Assembly: GCA_963577065.1 (NCBI GenBank) | Contig: CAUYXJ010000008.1 | Location: 1 to 46,901 of the forward strand | Direction: 5' to 3' | DNA from: CAUYXJ01 sp963577065 | Lineage (GTDB): Bacteria > Chloroflexota > Dehalococcoidia > Tepidiformales > Tepidiformaceae | Length of the DNA: 46,901 bases | In this document: positions 8,244 through 16,442 of the stretch, in pieces | How the letters are laid out: every line of letters begins with the position of its first letter | How positions within the stretch are numbered: position 1 is the stretch's first letter | Notes under the pieces: generated by a model | What the model was told of the DNA's origin: nothing | The model's database searches: none | The model's input: the letters and a program-made list of their open reading frames with translations, nothing else | Made by a program: the position numbers and the translations under genes

Positions 8244-8723
8244 GTGCCGCGCCTTCCCGAGCACCTCGTAGCCCCCTTCCAGCGCTTCGTGCGGGGTCCT
8301 ACGGCCGTGCGTGAGGCGCTTGCGGGCGTGGGCCCCGCGGTCCTCAACCGCCGCCCCGCGGGGGAGGATTGGTCGATGCGCGATGTCGTCCTCCACCTGG
8401 TCGACTCCGAGCTCGTGCGGGCGGTGCAGATCCGCTTCGTGCTCGCCGGGGGCGAGCCCGAGCTGCCCGCCTGGGACCAGGAGCTGTGGAAGCGAAAGCT
8501 GCTCTACGTCTTCCGCGACCCCGAGGCCGCGATCAGCGCCTTCGAGCAGGTCCGTTACGGCACCGCCGAGCTCCTGCGCGAGTGCGCCCCCGAGGCCTGG
8601 GCGCGCACGGGCCGGCACCCGGAGTTCGGCAGCGTGACCGCGGCCGAGCTCCTGGTGCGCGCCGCCGACCACGCGGAGGCGCACGCGGACCAGCTGCGGG
8701 TGATGCGCGGCGATTCTGGCTAG
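8244..8723 (+). CDS. DinB/YfiT-fold family protein
   Basis: This 159-residue protein has the four-helix-bundle fold of the DinB/YfiT group. Family members often bind a metal through three histidines and act as thiol-dependent transferases or hydrolases. Visible motifs are DWSMRDVVLHLVDSELVRA near residue 45 (first His) and DHAEAHADQLRVM near the C-terminus (second and third His). The GTG start is chosen because a TACAAT -10 box lies 6 nt upstream, consistent with a leaderless message. It is divergent from dnaJ, whose operator lies in the same 62-bp gap. The substrate is unknown. Confidence 0.82.
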   Translation: MPRLPEHLVAPFQRFVRGPTAVREALAGVGPAVLNRRPAGEDWSMRDVVLHLVDSELVRAVQIRFVLAGGEPELPAWDQELWKRKLLYVFRDPEAAISAFEQVRYGTAELLRECAPEAWARTGRHPEFGSVTAAELLVRAADHAEAHADQLRVMRGDSG

Positions 8724-8727
8724 AGCG

Positions 8728-8744
8728 CTAGTCCGCCCAGACCT
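8728..8744. repeat. 17-bp direct repeat, copy 1
   Basis: CTAGTCCGCCCAGACCT here is identical to 9886-9902, where it forms the 3' end of the aldehyde ferredoxin oxidoreductase gene (VWAD and stop). The two copies bracket the LLM oxidoreductase gene. Confidence 0.6.
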
Positions 8745-8873
8745 AGGTGAAGGGCCGGGCGACCGGTGCCAGGGGGCAGCGCGCGGGTCCAGTTGGCAGC
8801 TCCTCGCGTGCGATCCAACCCCGGTCTTGCATCACACGCAATGGGTTGTCTCGGAGAAGACGTTGCCAGCGCA

Positions 8874-9833
8874 TCAAACAGGGCGCTCGCGATCAGCGGA
8901 GGCCGCGAAGCGGTCGGCAAAGAACTGCCGAGTGCGCTCGATAGCGCCTGGCTCGCACTCGTACGCGGTGACGTTGAAGAGCGTCACCCCCGCTTCCTCG
9001 AGCTCGCCCAAAGCTCGCTCGATGGTCGCCTCGTCACCGACGATCGCGGCATCCCCGGGGCCGCTGAGTCCGGCTTCATCGAGTAGGGCACGGTACGACG
9101 GCAGTCGCCCGTAGACCTCGAAGTCGGAGTCAGCCTTCTCCCTGGCCGCATCGGGCGTTGCGGTGAGCGCGACCGGCAGATGGCAGATGATCTCGGGGCG
9201 TTCGCGCCCCGATGTCGCCGCAGCGGCGTTGATTCGAGGTGCAATGTAACGGGCTATCGTCTTGGCGGTCGCCATCCAGAGAATAGTGCCTCGCGTCTGC
9301 GACCCGGCGAGGCGCAGCATGACCGGCCCCATCGCTGCCAGTGCGCAGGGCACGGGCTCGAAGTCCTCGGCGAAGATCCCCCCGCGGAACGTCAGCCCGG
9401 CGCCCTCATGGGCGACCGGCTCACCGCTCAAGAGAGGCAGCAGAATGGCGAGGTACTCGCGCATGTAGCGTGCGGGAGCCTCGAAGGACATCCCGAACAT
9501 CTCTTCGATGATGGCGGCATGGGAGGCGCCGATTCCGAGCGTGAAACGCCCACGAGAGGCCGCCTGGGCTGTGACCGCCTGCTGGGCCATCGTCACGGGA
9601 TGGCGCAGGTAGTTGGGAACCACCGCGGTGAGCAACCTGATCCGAGACGTCTCCCATCCGGCGAGCGTGAGCACTGCGATGGCGTCGTGGCCGACGCCGT
9701 GGTTCACGGCAAAGGTGTCGAAGCCCTCGCGCTCGGCGCGGAGTACATCCTCCACCTGCTCCCGGATGTTCGAACGTCCCGCAACGTGATGCGCGCCGGG
9801 TCCGGTTGTGACCGTGTTCCAGCCGATCCTCAT
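8874..9833 (-). CDS. LLM-class (F420-type) oxidoreductase
   Basis: This 319-residue TIM-barrel enzyme belongs to the luciferase-like monooxygenase superfamily; close relatives use coenzyme F420. Typical segments are AEREGFDTFAVNH, RIRLLTAVVPNYLRHPVTMAQQAVTAQAASRGRF and LGIGASHAAIIEEMFG, then MRLAGSQTRGTILW in the C-terminal half. The substrate cannot be predicted. Whether F420 or FMN is bound is inferred from the family, not read from a unique motif. The gene lies between two identical 17-bp repeats, the second at the end of the neighbouring aldehyde ferredoxin oxidoreductase gene. Confidence 0.85.
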   Translation of the reverse strand: MRIGWNTVTTGPGAHHVAGRSNIREQVEDVLRAEREGFDTFAVNHGVGHDAIAVLTLAGWETSRIRLLTAVVPNYLRHPVTMAQQAVTAQAASRGRFTLGIGASHAAIIEEMFGMSFEAPARYMREYLAILLPLLSGEPVAHEGAGLTFRGGIFAEDFEPVPCALAAMGPVMLRLAGSQTRGTILWMATAKTIARYIAPRINAAAATSGRERPEIICHLPVALTATPDAAREKADSDFEVYGRLPSYRALLDEAGLSGPGDAAIVGDEATIERALGELEEAGVTLFNVTAYECEPGAIERTRQFFADRFAASADRERPV

Positions 9834-9885
9834 CCGTCCCTCGCTCGCAATGGCAGTGAGCAGGGCAGGGGACTCGGGTTCGACA

Positions 9886-9902
9886 CTAGTCCGCCCAGAC
9901 CT
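9886..9902. repeat. 17-bp direct repeat, copy 2
   Basis: This is identical to 8728-8744. It coincides with the last codons and stop of the aldehyde ferredoxin oxidoreductase gene on the minus strand. Confidence 0.6.
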
Positions 9903-11580
9903 GGTCGATCAGCGCCTCGTCGATATCGAACACGGCAGGGCCGTCGGGGAGCTGGAGGGGCTCGTCGAGGAGCCAGCGGGGCAGGCGGTCGTCGTCGCGA
10001 TCGAAGCCGGCGCGGCGGTTGAATTCGCGCTCCGTCTCGATCGCTTCGCGGGAGCGCGCGAGGAGCTGCTCGTCGGTGAACTCCTCGCCGAAGCGCTCGC
10101 TGATGAAGGCGGCCATATCCGCCGGCAGGGCGTTCGTGAACTGACACACGCCTACGGAGTCGATTGCCATCATCACGAGCTGTTCGTGGCGGCTCTGCTT
10201 CACGAGCGTGTCCGGCGTCGCGCCCCGCGCGGTGACCATGCCGGCGGTGTGGTCGGCCCCTTGCGGGCTCGTGCTGTAGGTAATCCCCATGCCTTTGAGC
10301 GTGCGCGGCTCCCAAGCCGGCAGCCCCTGGCCCTTCACGGCGGGGACGCGGTCGACACCGAAGGTGTTGGCCACGTGTACCGTGCCGTTGCCGACGATGC
10401 GGCCCAGCGGGGTGCCGTTGCGCACGTCCTCGTCGAGGAGGCGCTTCGTTCCCGCCCAGTCGCCCCACTCCAGGACGCCCGCCTCCATGGCGACGCCGAT
10501 GGCGTTGCCGATCTCGATCGTGTCGAGGCCGATGTCGTCGCAGAGGCGGTCGAGTTCGGCCACGGCGTCGGCCGGGCCGATTTCGAGGTTCGAGCCGAGC
10601 AGCGCGATGGTCTCGAACTCGAAGGCGGTCGTAAGGTGCTCGCCGCCGGCGTCGTTGTAGAGGATGGCGCACTTGATGATGCAGCCCGCCATGCAGGGCA
10701 GCATCTTGCCGCCGCGCTCCTTGCCCAGCTCCTCGATCATCTGGCCGCTGATCGAGTCCGCCTCCTCCCAGCTCCCCTTGCGGTGGTTGCGCGTGGGCAT
10801 CGAGAGGACGTTTTCGCGGTTGACGAACTTCACCACGCCGGCGGTGCCGTAGCGGCTCGTGTTGTGTACGCGGGGGTCCTCCAGCACGACCTTGCTGAAC
10901 TTCACCACCTCGCTCTTGAACGCCTTCGCGTTCTCGCCGGGGACCGTGCGCGTGCCCTCGGTGTCATCGACGACGATCGCCTTCAGGCCCTTCGCACCCA
11001 TCACCGCACCCGGTCCGCCGCGCGCCGCGTGGCGCGTCGGCCGGCCCTCCGGGTCCGTCACCGCGACCGAGGCGGCGGCCAAGCGCTGCTCGCCGGCGGG
11101 GCCGATCGTCGCTGCGGCGCGCGTCCGCAGCGCCTCGCCCACGAGCTCCTGGTGAAGGTCGTAGTTGCTGCGACCAGCGAGGTCCGCGGCGGACGAAAGA
11201 TGTGCGCCGCTGCCATCGATATCGAGCCGCTGCCAGCCATCCGGCGATGCCCCCGAAACCACGATCGCCTTGATCCCCAGACGGGCGAGGCGGTGGCCGA
11301 TCTGGCCGCCCACATTCGCCTCCTTCGTGCCCCCGGTGAGTGGACTCTTGAAACCGAAGCTCGTGCGCCCGCTGGTGGTGACGGCCGTGCCCGCGAGCAG
11401 GCCCGGCGCGATGAACAGCTTCGCGGCCGCGCTCAGGGGGTGGATGCGGGGGTCCGTCTCGTCGAGAAGCATGCGGGAGGTAAGCGCGCGACCACCGAGG
11501 AGCGCGTGGTCCTCCGGCGCCGCTTCCTCGCTTACGGTGCCGGTGCTCATGTCCACCCGCAGGATTCGGTCGATCGCCAT
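9886..11580 (-). CDS. Aldehyde ferredoxin oxidoreductase family protein
   Basis: This 564-residue protein belongs to the tungsten/molybdenum bis-pterin aldehyde ferredoxin oxidoreductase family, which oxidises aldehydes or related substrates with ferredoxin as acceptor. The N-terminal domain shows GGRALTSRML, GRTSFGFKSPLTGGTKEANVGG and ARGGPGAVMGAKGLKAI. Cluster cysteines appear as CMAGCIIKC (C-x3-C-x3-C) near residue 300, with a distal cysteine in SVGVCQF near residue 480. It is shorter than the roughly 600 residues of classical members. A MoaD/ThiS-type protein at 27579-27818 could serve pterin cofactor synthesis, but there is no operon link. The substrate is unknown. Confidence 0.88.
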   Translation of the reverse strand: MAIDRILRVDMSTGTVSEEAAPEDHALLGGRALTSRMLLDETDPRIHPLSAAAKLFIAPGLLAGTAVTTSGRTSFGFKSPLTGGTKEANVGGQIGHRLARLGIKAIVVSGASPDGWQRLDIDGSGAHLSSAADLAGRSNYDLHQELVGEALRTRAAATIGPAGEQRLAAASVAVTDPEGRPTRHAARGGPGAVMGAKGLKAIVVDDTEGTRTVPGENAKAFKSEVVKFSKVVLEDPRVHNTSRYGTAGVVKFVNRENVLSMPTRNHRKGSWEEADSISGQMIEELGKERGGKMLPCMAGCIIKCAILYNDAGGEHLTTAFEFETIALLGSNLEIGPADAVAELDRLCDDIGLDTIEIGNAIGVAMEAGVLEWGDWAGTKRLLDEDVRNGTPLGRIVGNGTVHVANTFGVDRVPAVKGQGLPAWEPRTLKGMGITYSTSPQGADHTAGMVTARGATPDTLVKQSRHEQLVMMAIDSVGVCQFTNALPADMAAFISERFGEEFTDEQLLARSREAIETEREFNRRAGFDRDDDRLPRWLLDEPLQLPDGPAVFDIDEALIDQVWAD

Positions 11581-11640
11581 CGGCTGCCTCGGCCCCGGAA
11601 TGTCAAGAATGAGGGGGCCGTTATGGTACCTGGTGAGGGC

Positions 11641-11750
11641 GCCACGGTCGTGCGGCTCGGTGGCAGTGTCTCCGGCTCAGTTTTCTTTTCTGATGGCGCT
11701 ACGGCCCTGACGGGTCCGGTTTTCCTGATGGCGCCACGGCCGGCCCGGTC
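11641..11750. repeat. Imperfect GGCGCCACGG-type repeats
   Basis: The 263-bp gap between the oxidoreductase and the kinase gene holds three versions of the motif: GGCGCCACGG at about 11640, TGATGGCGCTACGGCC at about 11694 and TGATGGCGCCACGGCC at about 11729. Another copy, ATGGCGCCACGG, is near 26082. The function is unknown. No gene is visible in the gap. Confidence 0.35.
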
Positions 11751-11831
11751 TGGAACGTTCTCCCCAGGCCAGTCGCTTTCTGCCCGCGCGATCGCCTCAC
11801 GCCCTGCCGCGGCCGTGTCCCAGCGCTCGCC

Positions 11832-11837
11832 TATACT
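11832..11837 (+). promoter_or_regulatory. -10 box of leaderless phosphotransferase gene
   Basis: TATACT ends 6 nt before the ATG at 11844, with no Shine-Dalgarno. Confidence 0.55.
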
Positions 11838-11843
11838 CCCGCG

Positions 11844-12794
11844 ATGAGCGGCCCGACCGCGGCGGCGTTTCAAGCCTGGCTGCGAAAGCAGCCCGGCTAC
11901 GAGGACGCGACCGTTCGCGCGCTCGATCCCGTCGACGGTGGTGCTTCGAACGTCATGCTGCGGGCCGCGCTCGCGGATGCTCCGCTCGCGGCCGTCGCGC
12001 TCCGTCTGCAGAGCGAGCGCGGCATCTTCGAGCCCTACGACGTGATCCGCGAGGCCGCGGTCCTGCGCCACCTCGCGGCCTCCACGGTGCCGGTTCCGGA
12101 GGTGCTCGGCGAGGAGCCGGACCGCGCGGTCCTCGGGGCGCTGTTCCTCGTGATGGAGTGGGTCGATGCGCCCCATATGGGCGCGGCGGGGGCGGGAGCG
12201 AGCTTCGGCGCCTACGCGGCGATGGTCGCGCGCATTCACGCGCTCGATTGGCGGGCGCTCGGGCTCGACCTCCTGGGCGTACCCACTTCCGCCGCAGCCG
12301 CAACCCGGGCCGAGCTCGAAGTCGTGGCCGCGCGCATGGTGCGCTTCCCCGGCGCGGACGTGCCCCTCCTCCAGCGCGCGCTCGATCTCCTTCGCGGACA
12401 CGTGCCCGGGGGCGGCGCGCTCGCCCTCTGCCAGGGGGACATCAACGTGTTCAACTACCTCGTTCGCGCGGGCGAGGTAGTCGCGGTGGTCGACTGGGAG
12501 CAGGCCCGCATCGGCGATCCGCGGAGCGACGTCGCCCAGCTCCTCGCGCTCGCGCACCTGAAGGGCGCCCCCTTCGGGCCCCCAGGCGATGCGCCCTTCG
12601 TTCGGGCCTACGAAGGCGCCGCGCAGGTCGAGCTCCGGGGAATGGAGTTCTTCCGCGCCCGCTGGCTCTTCGAGCTGGGGGTGATCTACCACGGCTGGCT
12701 CGCCTTCAACGAGAGCGAGCCCTGGTACTCCTGGGAGCTGCTCGTGCAGCTGCTCGAACGCGCCCTCGCCGAGGTCGAGGCGGGCGTGGCGTGA
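11844..12794 (+). CDS. APH-family phosphotransferase (1)
   Basis: This 316-residue protein has the aminoglycoside phosphotransferase/choline kinase fold. The catalytic loop reads LCQGDINVFNYLV near residue 197, with Gln replacing the usual His of HGD but the catalytic Asp kept. The metal-binding DWEQARIGDPRSD segment follows about 20 residues later. The nucleotide-binding N-lobe contains NVMLRAAL and FEPYDVIREAAVLRHL. Relatives sit next to acyl-CoA dehydrogenases or act on many small alcohols, so antibiotic resistance should not be assumed. Its stop overlaps the GTG of a second, related kinase (GTGA), so the two are co-translated. Confidence 0.85.
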   Translation: MSGPTAAAFQAWLRKQPGYEDATVRALDPVDGGASNVMLRAALADAPLAAVALRLQSERGIFEPYDVIREAAVLRHLAASTVPVPEVLGEEPDRAVLGALFLVMEWVDAPHMGAAGAGASFGAYAAMVARIHALDWRALGLDLLGVPTSAAAATRAELEVVAARMVRFPGADVPLLQRALDLLRGHVPGGGALALCQGDINVFNYLVRAGEVVAVVDWEQARIGDPRSDVAQLLALAHLKGAPFGPPGDAPFVRAYEGAAQVELRGMEFFRARWLFELGVIYHGWLAFNESEPWYSWELLVQLLERALAEVEAGVA

Positions 12795-13591
12795 CCTGGG
12801 CGGAGCAGCTCGCCGCCTATCTCGGATCGCGCCTCCCCGCCGCCGACGCGGTCGCCGTCGAACGTGTGATCCCGATGAACCGCGGTGCGAGCAACGAAAC
12901 GGTGGGGCTGGACCTCGCCGTCACCTGCGAGGGGCGGGTGAGCACGCTGCCCCTCGTGCTGCGCCCTCAGCGCGCGAGCGGGGTGCTCGCGCCGTACGAC
13001 GTGGAGCGTCAGTTCCAGGTGATGCGCTGCCTGGGGCGCAGTGAGGTGCCGGTGCCGCCGGTGGCCTGGTTCGAGCCTGATGCGAGCATCCTCGGCGCAC
13101 CCTTCTATCTCATGGGTCGCCTCGAAGGGCGCTCGCTGCCGCTCTTCACGTATGGCGGGCCCTCCCCCGAGCTCGCGGCGGTAGCGGCCGCCCTCGCCGG
13201 TGTCCACGCCGTCGACTGGCGGGCGCTCGGGCTCAACCTCTTGCTCCCCGCAGGCACCGATCGTGACGCGCCCCCGGCCCCAATCGCCTGCGATCTCGAC
13301 CAGTGGCGGCGGCGTGCCGAGCACAGCGGTATCGGCAGCCGTCCGGAGCTGATCGCGCTCGCCCACTTCCTCCGAGAGGCACAGCCGCCGGACGCTCGTC
13401 ACGCGCTGATTCACGGCGATCCGAATCCTGGCAACTATCTCATTCGGGACGGCCGGGTCGCGGGCGTGCTCGATTGGGAGCTGACGGCCATTGGCGACCC
13501 GCGGGCCGACCTCGGCTTCTACGCTGCCCTGCTCACGCTCTTCGCGGGGGCGCCGCCGAACACGGGCCGCACAGAGCTCGCGGAGGCCTAA
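12791..13591 (+). CDS. APH-family phosphotransferase (2), C-terminus lost by frameshift
   Basis: The GTG at 12791 overlaps the upstream kinase stop. The 266 residues include FEPDASILGAPFYLMGRLEGR, the catalytic loop LIHGDPNPGNYLI (intact HGD) and LDWELTAIGDPRADLGF. The frame stops at TAA 13589-13591, inside the C-lobe. The expected C-terminal helices continue in the next frame (13590-13769). Removing one A from CCTAATGAAG would give TAT GAA GCC and join the two parts into a protein of about 325 residues, matching its 316-residue neighbour. Either the gene is a recent pseudogene or this is a one-base sequence error. The catalytic residues lie upstream of the break. Confidence 0.8.
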   Translation: MTWAEQLAAYLGSRLPAADAVAVERVIPMNRGASNETVGLDLAVTCEGRVSTLPLVLRPQRASGVLAPYDVERQFQVMRCLGRSEVPVPPVAWFEPDASILGAPFYLMGRLEGRSLPLFTYGGPSPELAAVAAALAGVHAVDWRALGLNLLLPAGTDRDAPPAPIACDLDQWRRRAEHSGIGSRPELIALAHFLREAQPPDARHALIHGDPNPGNYLIRDGRVAGVLDWELTAIGDPRADLGFYAALLTLFAGAPPNTGRTELAEA

Positions 13592-13769
13592 TGAAGCCAC
13601 GACCGGCGAGACCCTCCACGACCTGGATTTCTACGAGGCCGCGGGGCTCTACAAGATGGCGATCATCATGGCTGGGTGGGGCGGGCTCGGCGTGGGCTGG
13701 GGCGGATACGGCTTCGAGGCGATCGCGAGACGACTCGACGTGCTCCTGGGCGCGCGATGGGCAGGGTGA
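13590..13769 (+). pseudogene. Frameshifted C-terminal part of phosphotransferase (2)
   Basis: Read from 13590, the frame gives NEATTGETLHDLDFYEAAGL and continues KMAIIMAGW, the pattern of the last helices of APH-family kinases (compare xYExxTGRxLxDLxFYxxxxLWKLAII). It ends at 13769. It is displaced by +1 from the upstream part. The segment overlaps the 3' end of the convergent sensor kinase gene by about 100 bp. Confidence 0.65.
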
Positions 13770-15237
13770 AGGCGAAGGTTGTCCCCGCCTCCTCCCGGCT
13801 CGTCGCCCAGATCTCGCCCTGGTGCGCACGAATGATCTCGCGGCTGATGGCGAGCCCCAGTCCGTAGCTGCGGGTCCCGTCGCGGGCGCCGTCCTCAGTC
13901 GCGCGATAGAAGCGATCGAAGAGGTGGGGGAGCGCCGCTTTGGGGACACCGGGACCGGTGTCGCTCACCATCACGAGCGCCACCCCCGGCTCCGCTTCCT
14001 CCGTGGAGACGGTGATGACGCCGCCCCGGGGCGTGTGCCGAAAGGCGTTGTCCAGGAGGTTGTTCAGGACTTGCTCGAGCCGCTCGAAGTCGCCTTGCAC
14101 CGGTCCCGGTGTACCGACGTAGAGAGAAAGGTCCGTACCCGTCTCCTCGCTGCGGAGGGCGAAGACGTCGCGCGTGTGGGTCAACAGCTCCTCGAGGTTG
14201 AGCTCCTCCTGCGCCATCGAGATCTGCCCGCTCTCCATCCGCGAAAGGTCCAGCAGCTCCGTCACCAGTCGCAACACGCGGTTGGACTCGTCGTTGATGA
14301 TGCGCGCCGAGCGTTCGATCCCCTTCTGGTCGTCGATCGTCCCATCGAGCAACGCATCGCTGAAGCCGCGGATGGAGGTCAGGGGCGTCTTCAGTTCGTG
14401 CGAGATGTTCATGAGGAAGTCGCGCAGCGTCTGCTGCGAACGCTGGACCTCGCCCGTCATCTGGTTGAAGTCGGCTGCGAGGTTGCGCACCTCCGGCGGT
14501 CCCGTCACGGGCACCCGTTGGCGGAAGTTGCCCGCAGCGACGTTGCGTGAAGCGCGGGCGATGTTGCGCAGAGGCGCGGCCACGCTCTGGGAGAGGAGGA
14601 ACCCGAGGATGAGCGCGGCGGCCACGCCGATCAGGCCGGAGAAGAACAGTCGCGGCATCAGATCGCTGAGCACGTCACTGCGGCTGGAGGCGGGCTGCGC
14701 CACCACCAGCCCCGCTGCCTCGGTTCCGGGGAAAGCCGCTAAGACCGTATCGCTCAGCCTCACGCTCACGCAGAGGAGCGATCCCTCGCCGGGAACCTCC
14801 AGCCGGCACGGTTGGCTCGTGCGAGGGTCATCCGGGAGGTCGATGTTGCTCACCCGTGCCTGATCCAACGCGACCGCGCTCTCTCCCGTGGTACCGGCGA
14901 AGCCTCCCGGGATGACGCGCCCCTCGGCATCGACGATCGCGATCGAGGCGACATCGCTGACGCCGTCGTCGGCCGGCCCGAGGAGGCTCTCGCGCAGCGA
15001 GATCACGAGGTCGACAACCGTTGGCGGCTGGCCGTTGGGATCGGCCCCATCGGTCAGGCCACGGACCTCAGAGTCCGCCTGCGTGGCGACGAGCCCGGCC
15101 AGGTCCTCCAGGCTCTCGTAGGTGATCGAATCGCGGTAGCCGCCGAGGAGCAGGAAGAGGCTCACCGCGAAGAGGGTGAGGGTGACGGCGATGATCACGA
15201 AGTAGCTCAGGAAGAGGCGCAGCTGCAGGCTGCCCAC
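13666..15237 (-). CDS. Sensor histidine kinase (HAMP, HisKA, HATPase)
   Basis: This 523-residue membrane sensor kinase has a transmembrane helix at about residues 8-33, an extracytoplasmic sensor region up to about residue 195, and a second transmembrane helix. A HAMP linker follows (PLRNIARASRNVAAGNFRQRVP). HisKA carries the phospho-accepting His in FLMNISHELKTPLTSIRGF. The HATPase domain shows LNNLLDNAFRHTP (N box), SDTGPGVP (G1) and SYGLGLAISREI (G2). The protein runs about 35 residues past the usual FTLPI end with a basic tail, antisense to the broken kinase fragment. Start GTG 15237 lies 27 bp after the response regulator stop. Confidence 0.92.
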   Translation of the reverse strand: MGSLQLRLFLSYFVIIAVTLTLFAVSLFLLLGGYRDSITYESLEDLAGLVATQADSEVRGLTDGADPNGQPPTVVDLVISLRESLLGPADDGVSDVASIAIVDAEGRVIPGGFAGTTGESAVALDQARVSNIDLPDDPRTSQPCRLEVPGEGSLLCVSVRLSDTVLAAFPGTEAAGLVVAQPASSRSDVLSDLMPRLFFSGLIGVAAALILGFLLSQSVAAPLRNIARASRNVAAGNFRQRVPVTGPPEVRNLAADFNQMTGEVQRSQQTLRDFLMNISHELKTPLTSIRGFSDALLDGTIDDQKGIERSARIINDESNRVLRLVTELLDLSRMESGQISMAQEELNLEELLTHTRDVFALRSEETGTDLSLYVGTPGPVQGDFERLEQVLNNLLDNAFRHTPRGGVITVSTEEAEPGVALVMVSDTGPGVPKAALPHLFDRFYRATEDGARDGTRSYGLGLAISREIIRAHQGEIWATSREEAGTTFAFTLPIARPGARRVVSRSPRSRIRPSPRRARPTQP

Positions 15238-15264
15238 GGCAAGCCACCCCCCAACGGGCGCCCG

Positions 15265-15945
15265 TCAGGCCGGCGCTTCGACCAGTTTGTAGCCGACCCC
15301 GCGAAGCGTCTCGATTTGCACGAGCGCCCCATTCAGCTTGGACCGTAGGTGCTGAACATGCACGTCCACCGTCCGGGTTTCCCCCACGAAGTCGTAGCCC
15401 CAAACCGATTCGAGGAGCTGGGTGCGCGTGAGCGCAATCCCCGGATTCTCGACGAACGCAACGAGGAGGTCGAACTCTTTCGTACGGAGATCGAGCTCGC
15501 GCTCATCGATCCGTGCTTCGCGCCGCGCCTTGTCGATCGAGAGGTTCCCAAGGGAAAGGGCGTTCGTTGGCCGCCTCCCGCCCTCGGAGCGCCGCAGGAT
15601 CGCCTTCACCCGCGCGACCATCTCGCGCGGATTGAACGGCTTCGTCAGGTAGTCGTCGGCGCCCAACTCCAGCCCTACGATCTTATCGATGTCATCGCTT
15701 CGCGCGGTGAGCATCATGATCGGCAGGTCGTGGTCCCGCCGGATCTCCTTACAGACCTCGAAGCCGTCCTTGCCCGGCATCATGATGTCGAGGATGACCA
15801 GTGCGGGGGCGCCTTCGCCTACGCGTACGAGCGCGTCTTCGCCGCTCCCGGCGGCCTCGACGACGAAGCCCTCCTTCTCTAGATAGAGCGTGGCGAGGTC
15901 ACGAATGTTGGCTTCGTCGTCGACGACAAGGATTTTCTGGGCCAT
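15265..15945 (-). CDS. OmpR/PhoB-family response regulator
   Basis: This 226-residue two-component regulator is paired with the downstream sensor kinase. The receiver domain has the acidic pair in ILVVDDEANIRDL, the phospho-acceptor Asp in LVILDIMMPGKDG, and the conserved Lys in YLTKPFNPREMVARV. The C-terminal winged helix ends TRTVDVHVQHLRSKL and VRGVGYKL-like LRGVGYKLVE. I chose the ATG at 15945 (MAQKILVVDDE) because homology begins there. The ATG four codons earlier (15957) is an alternative. Neither has a Shine-Dalgarno. The signal is unknown. Confidence 0.92.
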   Translation of the reverse strand: MAQKILVVDDEANIRDLATLYLEKEGFVVEAAGSGEDALVRVGEGAPALVILDIMMPGKDGFEVCKEIRRDHDLPIMMLTARSDDIDKIVGLELGADDYLTKPFNPREMVARVKAILRRSEGGRRPTNALSLGNLSIDKARREARIDERELDLRTKEFDLLVAFVENPGIALTRTQLLESVWGYDFVGETRTVDVHVQHLRSKLNGALVQIETLRGVGYKLVEAPA

Positions 15946-15957
15946 TGCGGTAGTCAT

Positions 15958-16442
15958 CTGGCGTTCGGGGCTTGCATTCAGTATGCGGTCAAGGGCCGCT
16001 GGTCCGCGAGCGGGCAATTCGCTACCCGCAATAGCGGAGGACGTCGGACCAGGGCCCCCGACCTGAGGGGTGTCCCATGGGCGGGGCCGTTGGTCCGCCC
16101 ATGGGATAAGCCAGTCTCCCCTGGCTCTGTTACCGCGCGTGTCGTCCCCTGCAAACTGCGCGTAAAACCGCGGTCGTCCGGCCGAGCGCCATTACGCGCG
16201 GTTAACCCACCCGCGTTGAGGCGCCGCCCCCGTTCGAGCTAGGCAGCAAGGGTCCTGGGGGCGCACGACGCCGCTGACGAGGCTATCCCGCGGAGGGGGA
16301 CTCGTTGCCCCTGTGGTCGCCGTGGCCGATACTGAAGCGGCCCGCCGCGATGGCGGGCAATCCGTCTCTCCTGGGTCGAGAATGGCCGTGAGGCGCGCGC
16401 GCACAAGGCGGGCGAGACGAGCGACAAGGGAATCGAAAGACC
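15958..16442. other. Structured intergenic region upstream of rplK
   Basis: No gene is visible in this 485-bp gap, but inverted repeats are dense. They are: CTGGTCCG/CGGACCAG (15999-16006 with 16045-16052), enclosing GCGGG/CCCGC; an 11-bp perfect stem CCCATGGGCGG/CCGCCCATGGG (16074-16084 with 16095-16105); AGCCAG/CTGGCT (16109-16114 with 16121-16126); CCGCGCGT/ACGCGCGG (16133-16140 with 16194-16201); and GCCCGCC/GGCGGGC (16340-16346 with 16352-16358). None is followed by a T tract. It could hold a leader for rplK-rplA, a small RNA, or regulatory DNA for the divergent two-component operon. No known riboswitch or tRNA was recognised. Confidence 0.5.
16305..16333 (+). promoter_or_regulatory. Candidate rplK-rplA promoter
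   Basis: TTGCCC (16305-16310) and GATACT (16328-16333) are separated by 17 bp. Transcription from here would give a leader of about 100 nt beginning near the GCCCGCC hairpin at 16340. Confidence 0.4.

Noticed and set aside
11600..11612. TTGACA on the minus strand upstream of the aldehyde ferredoxin oxidoreductase gene as a -35 box
   Set aside because: No acceptable -10 box lies 16-18 bp downstream; the start codon follows too closely.
9808..11847. 679-codon open frame on the plus strand
   Set aside because: It is antisense to the aldehyde ferredoxin oxidoreductase gene and has no recognisable domain.
11844..13769. Aminoglycoside resistance genes
   Set aside because: Only the general APH/choline-kinase fold is visible. 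One copy has an altered catalytic loop, the other is frameshifted, and there is no resistance context.
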